NCBI GenBank assembly: GCA_002708845.1
Contig: PAPI01000022.1
Location: 408,626 to 472,625, forward strand
DNA: 64,000 nt
Reading direction: 5' to 3'
Source of the DNA: Leeuwenhoekiella sp.
GTDB taxonomy: Bacteria; Bacteroidota; Bacteroidia; Flavobacteriales; Flavobacteriaceae
Shown piece by piece: positions 19,686 through 29,021 of this stretch. The first letter of the stretch is position 1. Each line of letters begins with the position of its first letter. The notes below the pieces were generated by a model, which saw only the letters and a program-made list of their open reading frames with translations, was not told the DNA's origin and did no database searches. A program made the translations under genes and the position numbers.

Positions 19686-20720
19686 GTGCAGGCAACATAT
19701 AAAAAACACGTTTTAGAATTTAAACGCCCCAGCGGGACTTCGCGGGGCGTTCTCAATACTAAGGAAACCTGGTTCATAAAAATTGAAGAAGCTGGTGCTG
19801 TAGGCTATGGAGAATGCGGAATTCTGCGCGGACTCAGTATTGACGATCGGCCTGATTATGAAGAAACACTTCAATGGACTTGTGAACATATTCATCTGGG
19901 CGAACAAAAATTGTACGATAGCTTAGAAGGTTTTCCCAGTATTCAGTTTGGGGTAGAAATGGCTTTCAGATCGTTAAAAGCTGAAAATCCTTTTGAATTG
20001 TTCCCGTCGGCATTTACGCAGGGCGAAAAGGGCATAGCAATTAATGGACTGATCTGGATGGGAGAAGCCTCATTTATGCAGGAGCAAATCGCCGAAAAAT
20101 TGGAAGCTGGTTTTGATTGCATCAAGATGAAAATTGGAGCTATTGACTTTGATACCGAAATCAAATTGCTTGAGCAAATTCGTAAGAACTATTCGGCTGA
20201 AGAAATAACGCTTCGGGTAGATGCTAATGGAGCTTTCAAACCTGACGAAGCCCTTGATAAACTGAAACGTCTTGCAGCCTTAGATATTCATTCCATAGAA
20301 CAACCCATTAAACAGGGCCAGCCGGAAGCGATGGCTCAATTGTGTAAAGAAACCCCGTTGCCTATTGCTTTAGATGAAGAGTTGATAGGCGTTTTTGGCT
20401 ATGCCAGACAAAAAGAGTTGCTGCAGCAACTAAAACCTCAATATATTATTCTGAAGCCCAGTCTCGTGGGAGGTTTTCGTGGAAGCGATACCTGGATTCA
20501 ATTAGCGGAAGAGCAGGGCATTGACTGGTGGATTACGTCAGCTCTTGAAAGCAACATTGGCCTCAATGCCATAGCACAATATACCTTTCAAAAAGAGACA
20601 ACAATTCCTCAGGGTCTGGGTACTGGCGCATTATATACAAATAATGTATCTTCCCCACTTAATATCAGGCACGGGGAGTTGTGGTATGATGCACAGCAAA
20701 ACTGGAGCTTTCAATTTTAA
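19686..20720 (+). CDS. menC: o-succinylbenzoate synthase
   Basis: 344 residues, enolase superfamily. It dehydrates SHCHC to o-succinylbenzoate in menaquinone synthesis. Catalytic features visible are the Lys pair K147/K149 in IKMKIG, metal ligands D179 in RVDANGAF, E205 in IEQP and D230 in ALDEE, and the opposite-face K257 in ILKPSLVGG. The start is a GTG 11 bases after the UPF0173 stop. The CPBP gene begins 3 bases after its stop, indicating one transcript. Confidence 0.93.
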   Translation: MQATYKKHVLEFKRPSGTSRGVLNTKETWFIKIEEAGAVGYGECGILRGLSIDDRPDYEETLQWTCEHIHLGEQKLYDSLEGFPSIQFGVEMAFRSLKAENPFELFPSAFTQGEKGIAINGLIWMGEASFMQEQIAEKLEAGFDCIKMKIGAIDFDTEIKLLEQIRKNYSAEEITLRVDANGAFKPDEALDKLKRLAALDIHSIEQPIKQGQPEAMAQLCKETPLPIALDEELIGVFGYARQKELLQQLKPQYIILKPSLVGGFRGSDTWIQLAEEQGIDWWITSALESNIGLNAIAQYTFQKETTIPQGLGTGALYTNNVSSPLNIRHGELWYDAQQNWSFQF

Positions 20721-20723
20721 TTT

Positions 20724-21677
20724 ATGTTTATAGCACAAGCGTATAAATCATTAAATGATTTTTGGAGATATCTTGTAGGTTCGATGCTTATCTTTTTTGC
20801 ATCACTCATAGGTCAAATGCCTTTGGTTGTTGCCATTATCTTTAAAAAGGGGCCTAATGCGCTTCAGGGCATTGACGAAACGGCGATCTACAGTACGTTA
20901 AGTAAAAACCTAACCTTCTTTTTAATACTCATCTCTTTTGTTTTCGCCCTTGGCGGAATTCTTTTTGCTGTAAAATTTTTACATCAGCAAAAATTTAAAG
21001 ATATGGTTACGACCCGGCCCAGATTTGACTGGAGTCGGGCCTGGTTTGCTTTTGTACTGGTAACGCTCTACACCGTGATCATGACGCTTGCGGCGTATTT
21101 CTACAGTCCGGAAGATATGCTGCTTACTTTTGACCCGGTACCCTTTGCTATTCTTTTTGTGATCGCTATTCTTTTGGTACCCATACAGACCAGTGTTGAA
21201 GAATTTGTGTTTAGAGGCTATTTGATGCAAGGTTTTGGAATTTTAGCTAAAAATCGTTGGTTTCCACTGGTTATGACTTCAGTAATTTTTGGTGGCATGC
21301 ATTATTTCAATCCAGAGATTGGTGCAATGGGAGATATCGTGATGGTTTTCTATATCGGCACCGGTTTTCTCTTGGGCATAATGACCCTAATGGATGAAGG
21401 AATGGAACTTGCTTTAGGTTTTCATGCCGGTAATAATTTAATCACGGCATTATTAGTAACCGCCGATTGGACTGCGTTTCAGACCGATTCTATTTTTAAA
21501 GATATCTCAGATCCTCGTGCAGATTTTACCGATGTGCTTCCGGTTTTCATAATTTATCCTATCTTTTTAGGGATTTTAGCCTATAAATATAAATGGACGG
21601 GCTGGAAAGAAAAATTATTTGGACCTGTAGAACCACCGCAGCAGCCTTCACTTGAAGACCATCTGGCGGCAGATTAA
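20724..21677 (+). CDS. CPBP family intramembrane metalloprotease
   Basis: 317 residues with about eight transmembrane segments. The CPBP (Abi/CAAX protease and bacteriocin-processing) signature is complete: EEFVFRG (E159, E160, R164), GGMHY (H193) and FHAGNN (H234). Members are membrane proteases related to Rce1; bacterial substrates are mostly unknown. It lies between menC (3-base gap) and menE (start codons overlap or nearly so), so it is transcribed with the menaquinone genes. Whether it acts on a quinone-related substrate or is simply a passenger is not known. Confidence 0.9.
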   Translation: MFIAQAYKSLNDFWRYLVGSMLIFFASLIGQMPLVVAIIFKKGPNALQGIDETAIYSTLSKNLTFFLILISFVFALGGILFAVKFLHQQKFKDMVTTRPRFDWSRAWFAFVLVTLYTVIMTLAAYFYSPEDMLLTFDPVPFAILFVIAILLVPIQTSVEEFVFRGYLMQGFGILAKNRWFPLVMTSVIFGGMHYFNPEIGAMGDIVMVFYIGTGFLLGIMTLMDEGMELALGFHAGNNLITALLVTADWTAFQTDSIFKDISDPRADFTDVLPVFIIYPIFLGILAYKYKWTGWKEKLFGPVEPPQQPSLEDHLAAD

Positions 21678-21693
21678 TCCTAAACCCAACGTG

Positions 21694-22770
21694 ATGTCAA
21701 AGTATCCTGTACATACAGATTTTCAACTCAATGGCATGTCACTTAAAGCTCCTGCATTACGGGAGTTAGCGGTCAACTTTCAGGAGACCGGTGAATTGTA
21801 TGAGCAGGAGCTGGGTACTTTTATTCTGGACTGGCTTAACGATAAGGAATACGTTTTAGTCAATACTTCGGGTTCTACCGGAGATCCCAAAAGCATTAAG
21901 CTGCTTAAAAAGCATATGATAAACAGTGCAAAAGCCACTGCAAAGCGTTTTAAGCTTGATGCGGGGACAACTGCTTTACATTGTTTGCCTACGCGTTTTA
22001 TTGCGGGTAAAATGATGTTTGTACGGGCCGCCACATTAGGCTGGAAACTCGATGTCATTCCGCCAAAATCCAATCCGCTGGATCAGGTTTTCAAACGTTA
22101 TGATTTTTCAGCGATGACGCCTTTTCAACTCGATAACAGTATTGCACGTTTACATCTGTTGGGTAAACTCATTATTGGAGGCGGACCGTTTTCACAAAGC
22201 CTTAAAAATCATGTGCAGGATACGCCTACAAAAATTTATGAGACCTATGGCATGACTGAGACCATCACCCATATAGCGGTTAGGCGGGTGAATTCAAAGA
22301 AGGCCCGGGAAGAAGAATTGCCTTTTCGCACATTGAATAAAGTTACGGTAAGCAAGGACGATCGGGGTTGTCTGATCATCAAAGCACCTAAGGTTACTAC
22401 AGATCCTATTGTTACCAATGATCTGGTGGAACTTATCTCCTATAAAAAGTTTTATTGGCTGGGTCGACTTGATAATGTGGTAAACAGTGGCGGAATTAAA
22501 TTATATCCAGAAAGTATTGAGAAAAAACTGGCACATCAGATTGATGTTCCTTTTATTGTTGGGGGTGAACCCGACGAAAAACTGGGAGAACGACTTATTC
22601 TAATTATTGAATGCGATAGTTTTGATGCTTCGCGTCTTGATTTTGAAGTTTTAGATAAGTACGAGGTGCCCAAAGAAATCTACTGCATACCCACTTTTGC
22701 CCGCACGCCTAACGGAAAAATAAAGCGCAGCGACATCCTTACCGGCCTTGATGCGGGCTCGAGGATATAG
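21694..22770 (+). CDS. menE: o-succinylbenzoate-CoA ligase-like AMP-binding protein
   Basis: 358 residues from the ATG at 21694; an earlier in-frame ATG at 21652 lies inside the CPBP gene. It is an ANL-superfamily adenylating enzyme: P-loop NTSGSTGDPKSIKL, YETYGMTET (A5) and WLGRLDNVVNSGGIKLYPE (A7/A8) are present, and NGKIKRSDI carries the C-terminal catalytic Lys. It is shorter than many acyl-CoA ligases, as is usual for flavobacterial MenE. Position in the menA-menC cluster supports the o-succinylbenzoate-CoA ligase assignment. Confidence 0.92.
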   Translation: MSKYPVHTDFQLNGMSLKAPALRELAVNFQETGELYEQELGTFILDWLNDKEYVLVNTSGSTGDPKSIKLLKKHMINSAKATAKRFKLDAGTTALHCLPTRFIAGKMMFVRAATLGWKLDVIPPKSNPLDQVFKRYDFSAMTPFQLDNSIARLHLLGKLIIGGGPFSQSLKNHVQDTPTKIYETYGMTETITHIAVRRVNSKKAREEELPFRTLNKVTVSKDDRGCLIIKAPKVTTDPIVTNDLVELISYKKFYWLGRLDNVVNSGGIKLYPESIEKKLAHQIDVPFIVGGEPDEKLGERLILIIECDSFDASRLDFEVLDKYEVPKEIYCIPTFARTPNGKIKRSDILTGLDAGSRI

Positions 22771-22865
22771 CCATTTCCACCTTGAATTTCTTTCTAGACT
22801 TATCGTTTTCAGATTGTTGGCAGGATACTTGATATTCGTTTCAGGTAATCTTTAAAACAAGTTCG

Positions 22866-24695
22866 ATGAAAAAAACTACATTTTTGCTGTGGGTTCTCTT
22901 TTGCACAGCCCTCGCAGTACCAACAAACGCACAGGAACTTTTTACACTTAAAGGCAAGGTTACTTCGGAAGGAAGTTTATTGCCGGGAGCCAATGTGATG
23001 AGTAAAAACACAATTACAAAAGCAGTTACTGATTTTGATGGGAAATTTGAAATCGAGACCTATGTGGGAGATGTGCTTGAAATTAGTTACGTAGGCTTTA
23101 AATCCAAGGAAATCAAAGTGAAAAACAGAGATAACCTTAATGTGGTGCTTAACGAATCTCAAAACACGCTTGATGAAGTAGTGGTTGTAGGTTACGGCGC
23201 GGAGACTAAAGTGAGTTTTACAAGCAGTGTAATCAGTACAAGGGTGCCGGGGCTTTCTATTCAAAACACATCCTATCATCAGCAAAATTCAGAAAGCTAC
23301 GCAAAGCTTGAAGAAAATGAATTTCATCATGTAAAAGCCCAGCCGCTTTCTACCTTTTCTATTGATGTAGACCGTGCGGCATACAGCAACATTCGCCGAA
23401 TGATCAACAACGGTCAGGATATCCCGGCAGATGCGGTGCGTATTGAGGAGATGATCAATTATTTTAACTACGATTATCCAAAACCTGAAGGTGATGAACC
23501 ATTTTGTATAGACACCGAAGTTGTACAAACCCCCTGGAATCCTGATACCCGACTCGTAAAAGTAGGGATTCAGGGGAAAGAGATTCCGCTGGAAAATTTG
23601 CCTTCTTCCAATCTGGTATTCCTGCTTGATGTATCGGGTTCGATGGGAGCTTCTAATAAATTACCGCTGCTTAAATCGGCTTTTAAACTTTTGGTCAATC
23701 AATTACGTGAAGAAGATAAGGTTTCTATCGTGGTGTATGCAGGTGCCGCAGGAACAGTCTTAGAACCTACAAACGGCTCTAATAAAACGCAGATTTTAAA
23801 TGCATTGAATAACCTAAATGCCGGAGGTAGTACAGCCGGTGGCGCAGGGCTTCAATTGGCGTATAAACTGGCAGAAGAACAATTTATTGACGGCGGCAAT
23901 AACCGTATTATTTTGGCAACAGACGGAGATTTTAACGTAGGGCTGAGCAGTGACAGCGCGATGGAAGATTTGATTACCGAAAAACGTAAAACGGGTATTT
24001 TCTTCACCGCTTTGGGTTTTGGAATGGGCAATTACAAAGATTCAAAGCTCGAAAATTTGGCAGATAAGGGTAACGGCAATTATGCGTATATCGACACGAT
24101 GCAAGAAGCCCGAAAAGTGCTGGGTACCGAGTTTGGCGGTACGTTATACACCATAGCAAAAGATGTCAAAATTCAGGTGGAATTCAATCCCGCTCTGGTT
24201 CAGGGATATCGTTTAATAGGTTATGAAAACCGCATGTTAAATGCTGAAGATTTTCAGGATGATACTAAAGATGCCGGAGAGATCGGCAGTGGTCATACGG
24301 TGACCGCGTTATACGAAGTCGTTCCGACAGGAGTAAAAACCCCTTTTTTAAAGCCGGTTGACGATTTAAAATACAGTACAACTATTCCTTCTGGTGAAGC
24401 TGATGCAAATGAATTGATGCAGGTTAAAGTGCGTTATAAAAAGCCAGATGGCGATCACAGTATGCTGGTGGAGCAACCAGTTCCCAATACGTTTAAAGCA
24501 ATGGAAAATGCTTCGGCAGATTTTAATTTTATGGCAGGGGTGGCACTTTTTGGGATGCAGTTGCGGGATTCTCCATTCAGTAATGGCGCAGACCAGGCTG
24601 TAACGCTCAATTTGGCCGAAAAGGGCAGGGCTACAGATGCAGAAGGTTTTCGGGCAGAATTTATACGTTTGGTAAAAGCGGCTAATTCATTGTAA
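22866..24695 (+). CDS. YfbK-like von Willebrand factor A protein with CarboxypepD-reg N-terminus
   Basis: 609 residues. A signal peptide (1-22, ending NAQE) is followed by a carboxypeptidase-regulatory-like domain (about 26-98) and the motif LDEVVVVGYG (102-111), the same module that begins SusC-type TonB receptors. Next come a YfbK N-terminal region (STFSIDVDRAAYSNIRRMIN), a VWA domain with intact MIDAS DVSGSMG (255-261), and the DUF3520-type C-terminal region. No beta-barrel follows, so this is not a receptor. YfbK relatives are periplasmic or surface proteins of unknown role. A small secreted-protein gene starts 31 bases later and may be in the same transcript. Confidence 0.9.
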   Translation: MKKTTFLLWVLFCTALAVPTNAQELFTLKGKVTSEGSLLPGANVMSKNTITKAVTDFDGKFEIETYVGDVLEISYVGFKSKEIKVKNRDNLNVVLNESQNTLDEVVVVGYGAETKVSFTSSVISTRVPGLSIQNTSYHQQNSESYAKLEENEFHHVKAQPLSTFSIDVDRAAYSNIRRMINNGQDIPADAVRIEEMINYFNYDYPKPEGDEPFCIDTEVVQTPWNPDTRLVKVGIQGKEIPLENLPSSNLVFLLDVSGSMGASNKLPLLKSAFKLLVNQLREEDKVSIVVYAGAAGTVLEPTNGSNKTQILNALNNLNAGGSTAGGAGLQLAYKLAEEQFIDGGNNRIILATDGDFNVGLSSDSAMEDLITEKRKTGIFFTALGFGMGNYKDSKLENLADKGNGNYAYIDTMQEARKVLGTEFGGTLYTIAKDVKIQVEFNPALVQGYRLIGYENRMLNAEDFQDDTKDAGEIGSGHTVTALYEVVPTGVKTPFLKPVDDLKYSTTIPSGEADANELMQVKVRYKKPDGDHSMLVEQPVPNTFKAMENASADFNFMAGVALFGMQLRDSPFSNGADQAVTLNLAEKGRATDAEGFRAEFIRLVKAANSL

Positions 24696-24726
24696 TTTTA
24701 TTTCTTTGTACTCTAAAATCTGGAAA

Positions 24727-25176
24727 ATGAGAACACTATTGATCGTAATAACTCTGGTTTTGTTAGGAATCTATGATGCTTCGGCACAATATGGATATGG
24801 CAGGGGTTATGGACGCAGCCGAATGGGAAGCAGTATGATGGGGCAGACAGGACCTTCGGGACCTACAGAAGAGCCGCCAACGGCTTCTGAGATTGCAGAA
24901 GAGCGTATGCCTGAGTATGTAGCTGAGTTTAAACTGGATCCCTTTGAAACTGAAGTTTTGCGCACCTATCTTGAAGATCATTTCAATAAAATTATGGCGC
25001 TTCAAAAGGAAAAAGGAAAAGATGCAGAGACAATGCGCAAAGATTTTGAGCGTATGCAGAATGATTTTAAAGCAAATTTAAAATCGATCCTGACCGATGA
25101 AGAAATAGAAAAATTTATAGCGATGGACTTTTCAAGTTCTGCGGTAAGAAAGCGGAAAAAGGAACGCGACAACTAA
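24727..25176 (+). CDS. small secreted protein, unknown
   Basis: 149 residues from the ATG at 24727 (the open frame runs back to a TTG at 24706). A signal peptide ends near DASAQ. The mature N-terminus is rich in Tyr, Gly, Arg, Ser and Met (QYGYGRGYGRSRMGSSMMGQ), then a helical part with EEPPTASEIAEERMPEYVAE and FKLDPFETEVLRTYLEDHF, ending in a basic tail. The helical part, with charged residues and a DEEIEKF stretch, resembles periplasmic LTXXQ/Spy-like chaperone helices, but I cannot assign it. It follows the YfbK-like gene by 31 bases and ends at a strong terminator. Confidence 0.75.
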   Translation: MRTLLIVITLVLLGIYDASAQYGYGRGYGRSRMGSSMMGQTGPSGPTEEPPTASEIAEERMPEYVAEFKLDPFETEVLRTYLEDHFNKIMALQKEKGKDAETMRKDFERMQNDFKANLKSILTDEEIEKFIAMDFSSSAVRKRKKERDN

Positions 25177-25180
25177 TTTA

Positions 25181-25207
25181 AAAAGGTGCTTTGAGCACCT
25201 TTTTTTA
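25181..25207 (+). terminator. intrinsic terminator
   Basis: Stem AAAAGGTGCT / AGCACCTTTT (25181-25190 and 25194-25203) with a TTG loop and a run of Ts. It closes the YfbK-small secreted protein transcript. Confidence 0.88.
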
Positions 25208-25246
25208 TGCATTAGGATGATTAACTTAAGGCTCTAAAATTCCACT

Positions 25247-26566
25247 ATGATAAAATATTTTTTCTTCCTGAGCTTCATGACTTTTTCTACGGTAACGATT
25301 AGCGCACAGATTTTACCAGAACGCGAACGCGCTCAAAAAGTAGATCAGATTTTAAAACAGCGCTTTGAAGAGGTGATGCCTCCCATTATGGAGCGTGCCG
25401 GTATTGATATGTGGATTTTGATTACCCGCGAGTATAATGAAGATCCGGTAGTGCGTACGATGCTTCCGGCAACCTGGCTCAATGCGAGACGCAGAACGAT
25501 TTTGGTTTTTAATAAAAATCCCGGGACTGATGAGGTAGAACGTATGGCCGTGGCGCGTTACAACTTTGGAGATAATATTCAGTCGGTTTGGGATAAAGAA
25601 AAACAACAAGACCAGTGGCAGGCTTTGGCCGATCTCGTTGAAGCACGTGACCCTAAAACCATCGGACTCAATTTCTCTGAAGATTATGGAATCGCCGATG
25701 GAATAACAAAAACAGATTATGAAGGCCTAATGCAAGCGCTTCCTTCAAAATATAAGGAGCGTATAGTTTCTGCAGAGCCGCTCGCTGTGGGTTGGATAGA
25801 AACCCGAACCGAACTTGAAATGGAAATCTTTGAAGAGCTCGTGGCTACTACGCACGCCGTTATTGCAGAAGCCTTTAGCAATAAGGTCATCACGCCGGGA
25901 GAGACCACGACAGAAGACGTGGTTTGGTTTTTACGTCAAAAAGTGACCGATCTGGGCTATGACACCTGGTTTCACCCTACGGTTGATATTCAACGAACTA
26001 ATGAGGAACTCGAAAGCCATATCACAGCCTTTAGCAATACTCCCGATGGCAAGGTCATTTTACCGGGTGATTTGTTGCACTGCGACTTTGGTATTTCCTA
26101 TTTAAGACTGAATACAGACTGCCAGCAGCATGTCTATGTTTTAAAAGAAGGAGAAACCGAAGCTCCACAATTCTTGGTTGACGCATTCGCGAAAGGAAAC
26201 CGGGTACAGGATATTTTTACCGCTAATTTTGAAACCGGAAAATCCGGAAATGAGATTTTACTCGAGTCATTAACTGAAGCTAAAGCTGAAGGTTTACGTC
26301 CATCCATTTATACGCATCCGCTTGGGCTTTACGGACATTCGGCAGGACCAACCATCGGGATGTGGGATGCACAGGAAGGCGTTCCAGGCAGTGGAGATTA
26401 TCCACTTTATGAGAATACCGCTTACGCCATTGAACTCAATACCACCGTCAACATCCCGGAATGGAATAAAGACATTCGCATTATGCTTGAGGAAGCCGGT
26501 TTTTGGGGTCCGGAAGGCTTCCGTTATGTAAATGAGAGACAGGAAAACTTGATACTTATTGACTAA
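25247..26566 (+). CDS. secreted M24 family metallopeptidase (Xaa-Pro peptidase-like)
   Basis: 439 residues with a signal peptide (1-20, ending ISAQ). An N-terminal creatinase-like domain precedes the pita-bread catalytic domain. The five metal ligands are visible: D280 and D291 in HCDFGISYLRLNTD, H364 in YGHSAGP, E396 in AIELN and E430 near the C-terminus in VNERQE. It probably removes N-terminal residues, likely next to proline, from periplasmic peptides. The stop codon overlaps the stop of the convergent MFS gene. Confidence 0.9.
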   Translation: MIKYFFFLSFMTFSTVTISAQILPERERAQKVDQILKQRFEEVMPPIMERAGIDMWILITREYNEDPVVRTMLPATWLNARRRTILVFNKNPGTDEVERMAVARYNFGDNIQSVWDKEKQQDQWQALADLVEARDPKTIGLNFSEDYGIADGITKTDYEGLMQALPSKYKERIVSAEPLAVGWIETRTELEMEIFEELVATTHAVIAEAFSNKVITPGETTTEDVVWFLRQKVTDLGYDTWFHPTVDIQRTNEELESHITAFSNTPDGKVILPGDLLHCDFGISYLRLNTDCQQHVYVLKEGETEAPQFLVDAFAKGNRVQDIFTANFETGKSGNEILLESLTEAKAEGLRPSIYTHPLGLYGHSAGPTIGMWDAQEGVPGSGDYPLYENTAYAIELNTTVNIPEWNKDIRIMLEEAGFWGPEGFRYVNERQENLILID

Positions 26567-27747
26567 GCGTGTTGCAGACTGTAATATCCTGTTTTCTTAC
26601 GTTTTTTCCTTAGAACAATAACGCTTAGGCTAAAGGCAACTCCACAAATGGCAAGACCTGTACCTACCAGTTCGGGAGCGGTATACCCATAACCTGCTGC
26701 AATGGGTAATCCACCCAAAAAGGCTCCCAGGGCATTTGCAATATTAAACGCCGCCTGGTTTACAGAAGATGCCAACATCTCTGATTCTTTAGCCGATTTA
26801 ATCATCAGCATTTGTATGGAGGGCGCTGTTGCAAAAGCAAAGGCTCCGGTAACAAAAACCATAGTCAGCATCATCCACTGTATCGGGGCGATGAAGAAAA
26901 TAATGAGCAGACACATAGCCATAGCGGTTAATAAAAAAGCCGTTGCTTTTATAGGAGATACACGATCGGCTAGTTTACCACCCAGAATGTTGCCAAAGGT
27001 CATCCCAAGGCCGGCCAGCATAAGGATAAAAATCACCATTCCATCTGCAAAACCACTTACGTCAGTAAGCAGCGGAGTGATGTAGCTGTACCAGCAAAAG
27101 AAACCACCGGTACCAATACCGGTAATAGCGAGAATAAGCCACAATTCAGTACGTTTAAAGATTTTAAGCGCGTGTTTAATAGGGATCGGAGCTGCTTTTT
27201 CAATTTTTGGAAGCCAAAAATAGATCGATACCATCGTTAACAAACCAATGGCGACGACGATCATAAAGGTATAGCGCCAGGAGATGGTATGCCCCACATA
27301 AGTTCCCAGTGGAATCCCAATAACATTGGCTACCGTAAGGCCGCTAAACATAACAGCAACAGCGCTGGCAGCTTTTCCTTTTTCAGCAAGTCTGCTGGCT
27401 ACTACGGCTCCAACACCAAAATAGGCACCATGCGGCAGGCCAGAAAGTAAACGGGATAAAAGCATAAAACCATAGCTTCCTGCAAAAACGGAGAGTCCGT
27501 TAAAGATGGTAAAAGCTGCCATTAATGCTAAAAGTATTTTTTTAGGCGAATAATTTCCTGCGATACCCACGAGTATGGGCGCGCCAATCACCACACCCAG
27601 GGCATAGGCCGATATAAAGTGCCCGGCCTGTGGGATGGTTACATTCAGGTCTTTTGCAACATCAGGAAGAATACCCATCATCACAAATTCGGTCATACCA
27701 ATACCAAAACCTCCAACAGCCAGCGCAATAAGACTTTTCTTTAACAT
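26563..27747 (-). CDS. MFS transporter (AraJ/YdhP-like drug or sugar efflux)
   Basis: 394 residues with 12 predicted transmembrane helices. The N-terminal GGFGIGMTEFVMMGILPDVA and the following SAYALGVVIGAPIL are hallmarks of the DHA1-type AraJ/PbuE/YdhP efflux group. The loop motif SRLLSGLPHGAYFGVGAVVA is also characteristic. The substrate cannot be read; sugars, purines and drugs are known for relatives. Its stop codon (26563-26565) overlaps the stop of the M24 peptidase gene, so the two transcripts must overlap at their 3' ends. Confidence 0.9.
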   Translation of the reverse strand: MLKKSLIALAVGGFGIGMTEFVMMGILPDVAKDLNVTIPQAGHFISAYALGVVIGAPILVGIAGNYSPKKILLALMAAFTIFNGLSVFAGSYGFMLLSRLLSGLPHGAYFGVGAVVASRLAEKGKAASAVAVMFSGLTVANVIGIPLGTYVGHTISWRYTFMIVVAIGLLTMVSIYFWLPKIEKAAPIPIKHALKIFKRTELWLILAITGIGTGGFFCWYSYITPLLTDVSGFADGMVIFILMLAGLGMTFGNILGGKLADRVSPIKATAFLLTAMAMCLLIIFFIAPIQWMMLTMVFVTGAFAFATAPSIQMLMIKSAKESEMLASSVNQAAFNIANALGAFLGGLPIAAGYGYTAPELVGTGLAICGVAFSLSVIVLRKKRKKTGYYSLQHA

Positions 27748-27913
27748 AAAATTATGTTTTAATTTAACGCATTATTCTTCCTTAAGAAGAGTAATGTGCA
27801 AATATAGGATAGAAAAAAGGTTTGTAGCTGTTGTTTTTTAACCGGTTTTGATACCAAATTAAGTTTGATTTTTAGGATGATATTGAGGTCTGAATCCTAG
27901 GAGAAGTAGTGTT

Positions 27914-29014
27914 TCATTTACCGTCTTTAAACTCAAGTACAAAGGTGGTGCCTTCATTGGGCACACTGCTCACGGAAACAGAGCCACCCAGGCTGGTAAG
28001 GTGGTTATGTATGAGATACAGGCCAATACCCTTGCTATTTTCAGAGGCTTCCTGAAAACGCTGGTGGAGTTTAAATATGCGATCCTGAGCTTTTTTCATA
28101 TCAATACCAACCCCGTTATCTCTATAGGTAAGCACAATTTTACCTCCTCTTTTCTCAGATTTGAGACTTATAACCGCCGGGGTACCCGGTTTAGCATACT
28201 TGATAGAATTTGTAAAAAGGTTAAGCAAAATGCTATTCAGATAACTGGACGAAAAATAGACTTCAGAAGCCTCCTCAAAATCGGTATGTATGCTTACCTG
28301 ATCCTGCTTCAGCAATTGTTCAATAGAATTACAGGTAGCTGTAACAGCTTCATGTAGCTCAATTTTTTCGAGTTTAATGCTATTTCGATCTTTTTTGATC
28401 CATTCATCCATATTGGTACAGACGATCTCATTCAAATTTTCCGTTGCCAGTTTGAGTAATTTAATATAATCAGCAAGTTCAGGATCTTCAATTTCTTTGG
28501 TATCTATAAGCTGATGCAGGGCAGTCAAATTGCTTAAGGGAGAGCGTAAATCGTGAGAGGTACTGTAATTAAAGAATTTAAGCTCTTTGTTGTCTTCGCT
28601 TAAACTTTGCAGTAGCGCGTTGCGCTGTAATTCTACATTTTTTTTAGCAGTGATATTTTTCGCGATTGCATATACCACTTCTTCTTTTTCAAGTGCGATA
28701 GAGGACCATTGCAGCCAGACTATATTTCCGTTTTTATGGATATATCTATTTTCAAACTGAGTAAGAATCAGCGATTTTAAAAGTGAATTACGCTTTTGAG
28801 CGGTTAGCTCACGATCATCTGGATGTATAAATTGGGTTATGGGCTTTTCAAATAACTCTTGTTCTGTATAGCCCAGGGTATCTATGACCGCCGAATTGAT
28901 TTTTTTGAAATACCCGTCAAAACCGGCTATGCACATAAAGTCTGGTGATAGTTCAAAGAAGAACTCAAGGTTGTAGCTTGTGGTATCGGAAATTTCTCGA
29001 GACGGGTTACGCAT
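27914..29014 (-). CDS. PAS-domain sensor histidine kinase
   Basis: 366 residues from the ATG at 29014; the open frame extends to a TTG at 29053 that would overlap the upstream gene. One PAS domain (about 16-125, with GFDGYFKKIN and FIHPDDR) is followed by a HisKA helix with phospho-acceptor H154 in NYSTSHDLRSPL and a HATPase domain: N box NLFTNSIKYA, G1 DNGVGID and G2 SKGIGLYL. No transmembrane segment or signal peptide is seen, so it senses inside the cell. No response regulator is adjacent, making it an orphan kinase. It may share a transcript with the membrane-protein gene 8 bases upstream. Confidence 0.9.
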   Translation of the reverse strand: MRNPSREISDTTSYNLEFFFELSPDFMCIAGFDGYFKKINSAVIDTLGYTEQELFEKPITQFIHPDDRELTAQKRNSLLKSLILTQFENRYIHKNGNIVWLQWSSIALEKEEVVYAIAKNITAKKNVELQRNALLQSLSEDNKELKFFNYSTSHDLRSPLSNLTALHQLIDTKEIEDPELADYIKLLKLATENLNEIVCTNMDEWIKKDRNSIKLEKIELHEAVTATCNSIEQLLKQDQVSIHTDFEEASEVYFSSSYLNSILLNLFTNSIKYAKPGTPAVISLKSEKRGGKIVLTYRDNGVGIDMKKAQDRIFKLHQRFQEASENSKGIGLYLIHNHLTSLGGSVSVSSVPNEGTTFVLEFKDGK

Positions 29015-29021
29015 AAAACCT

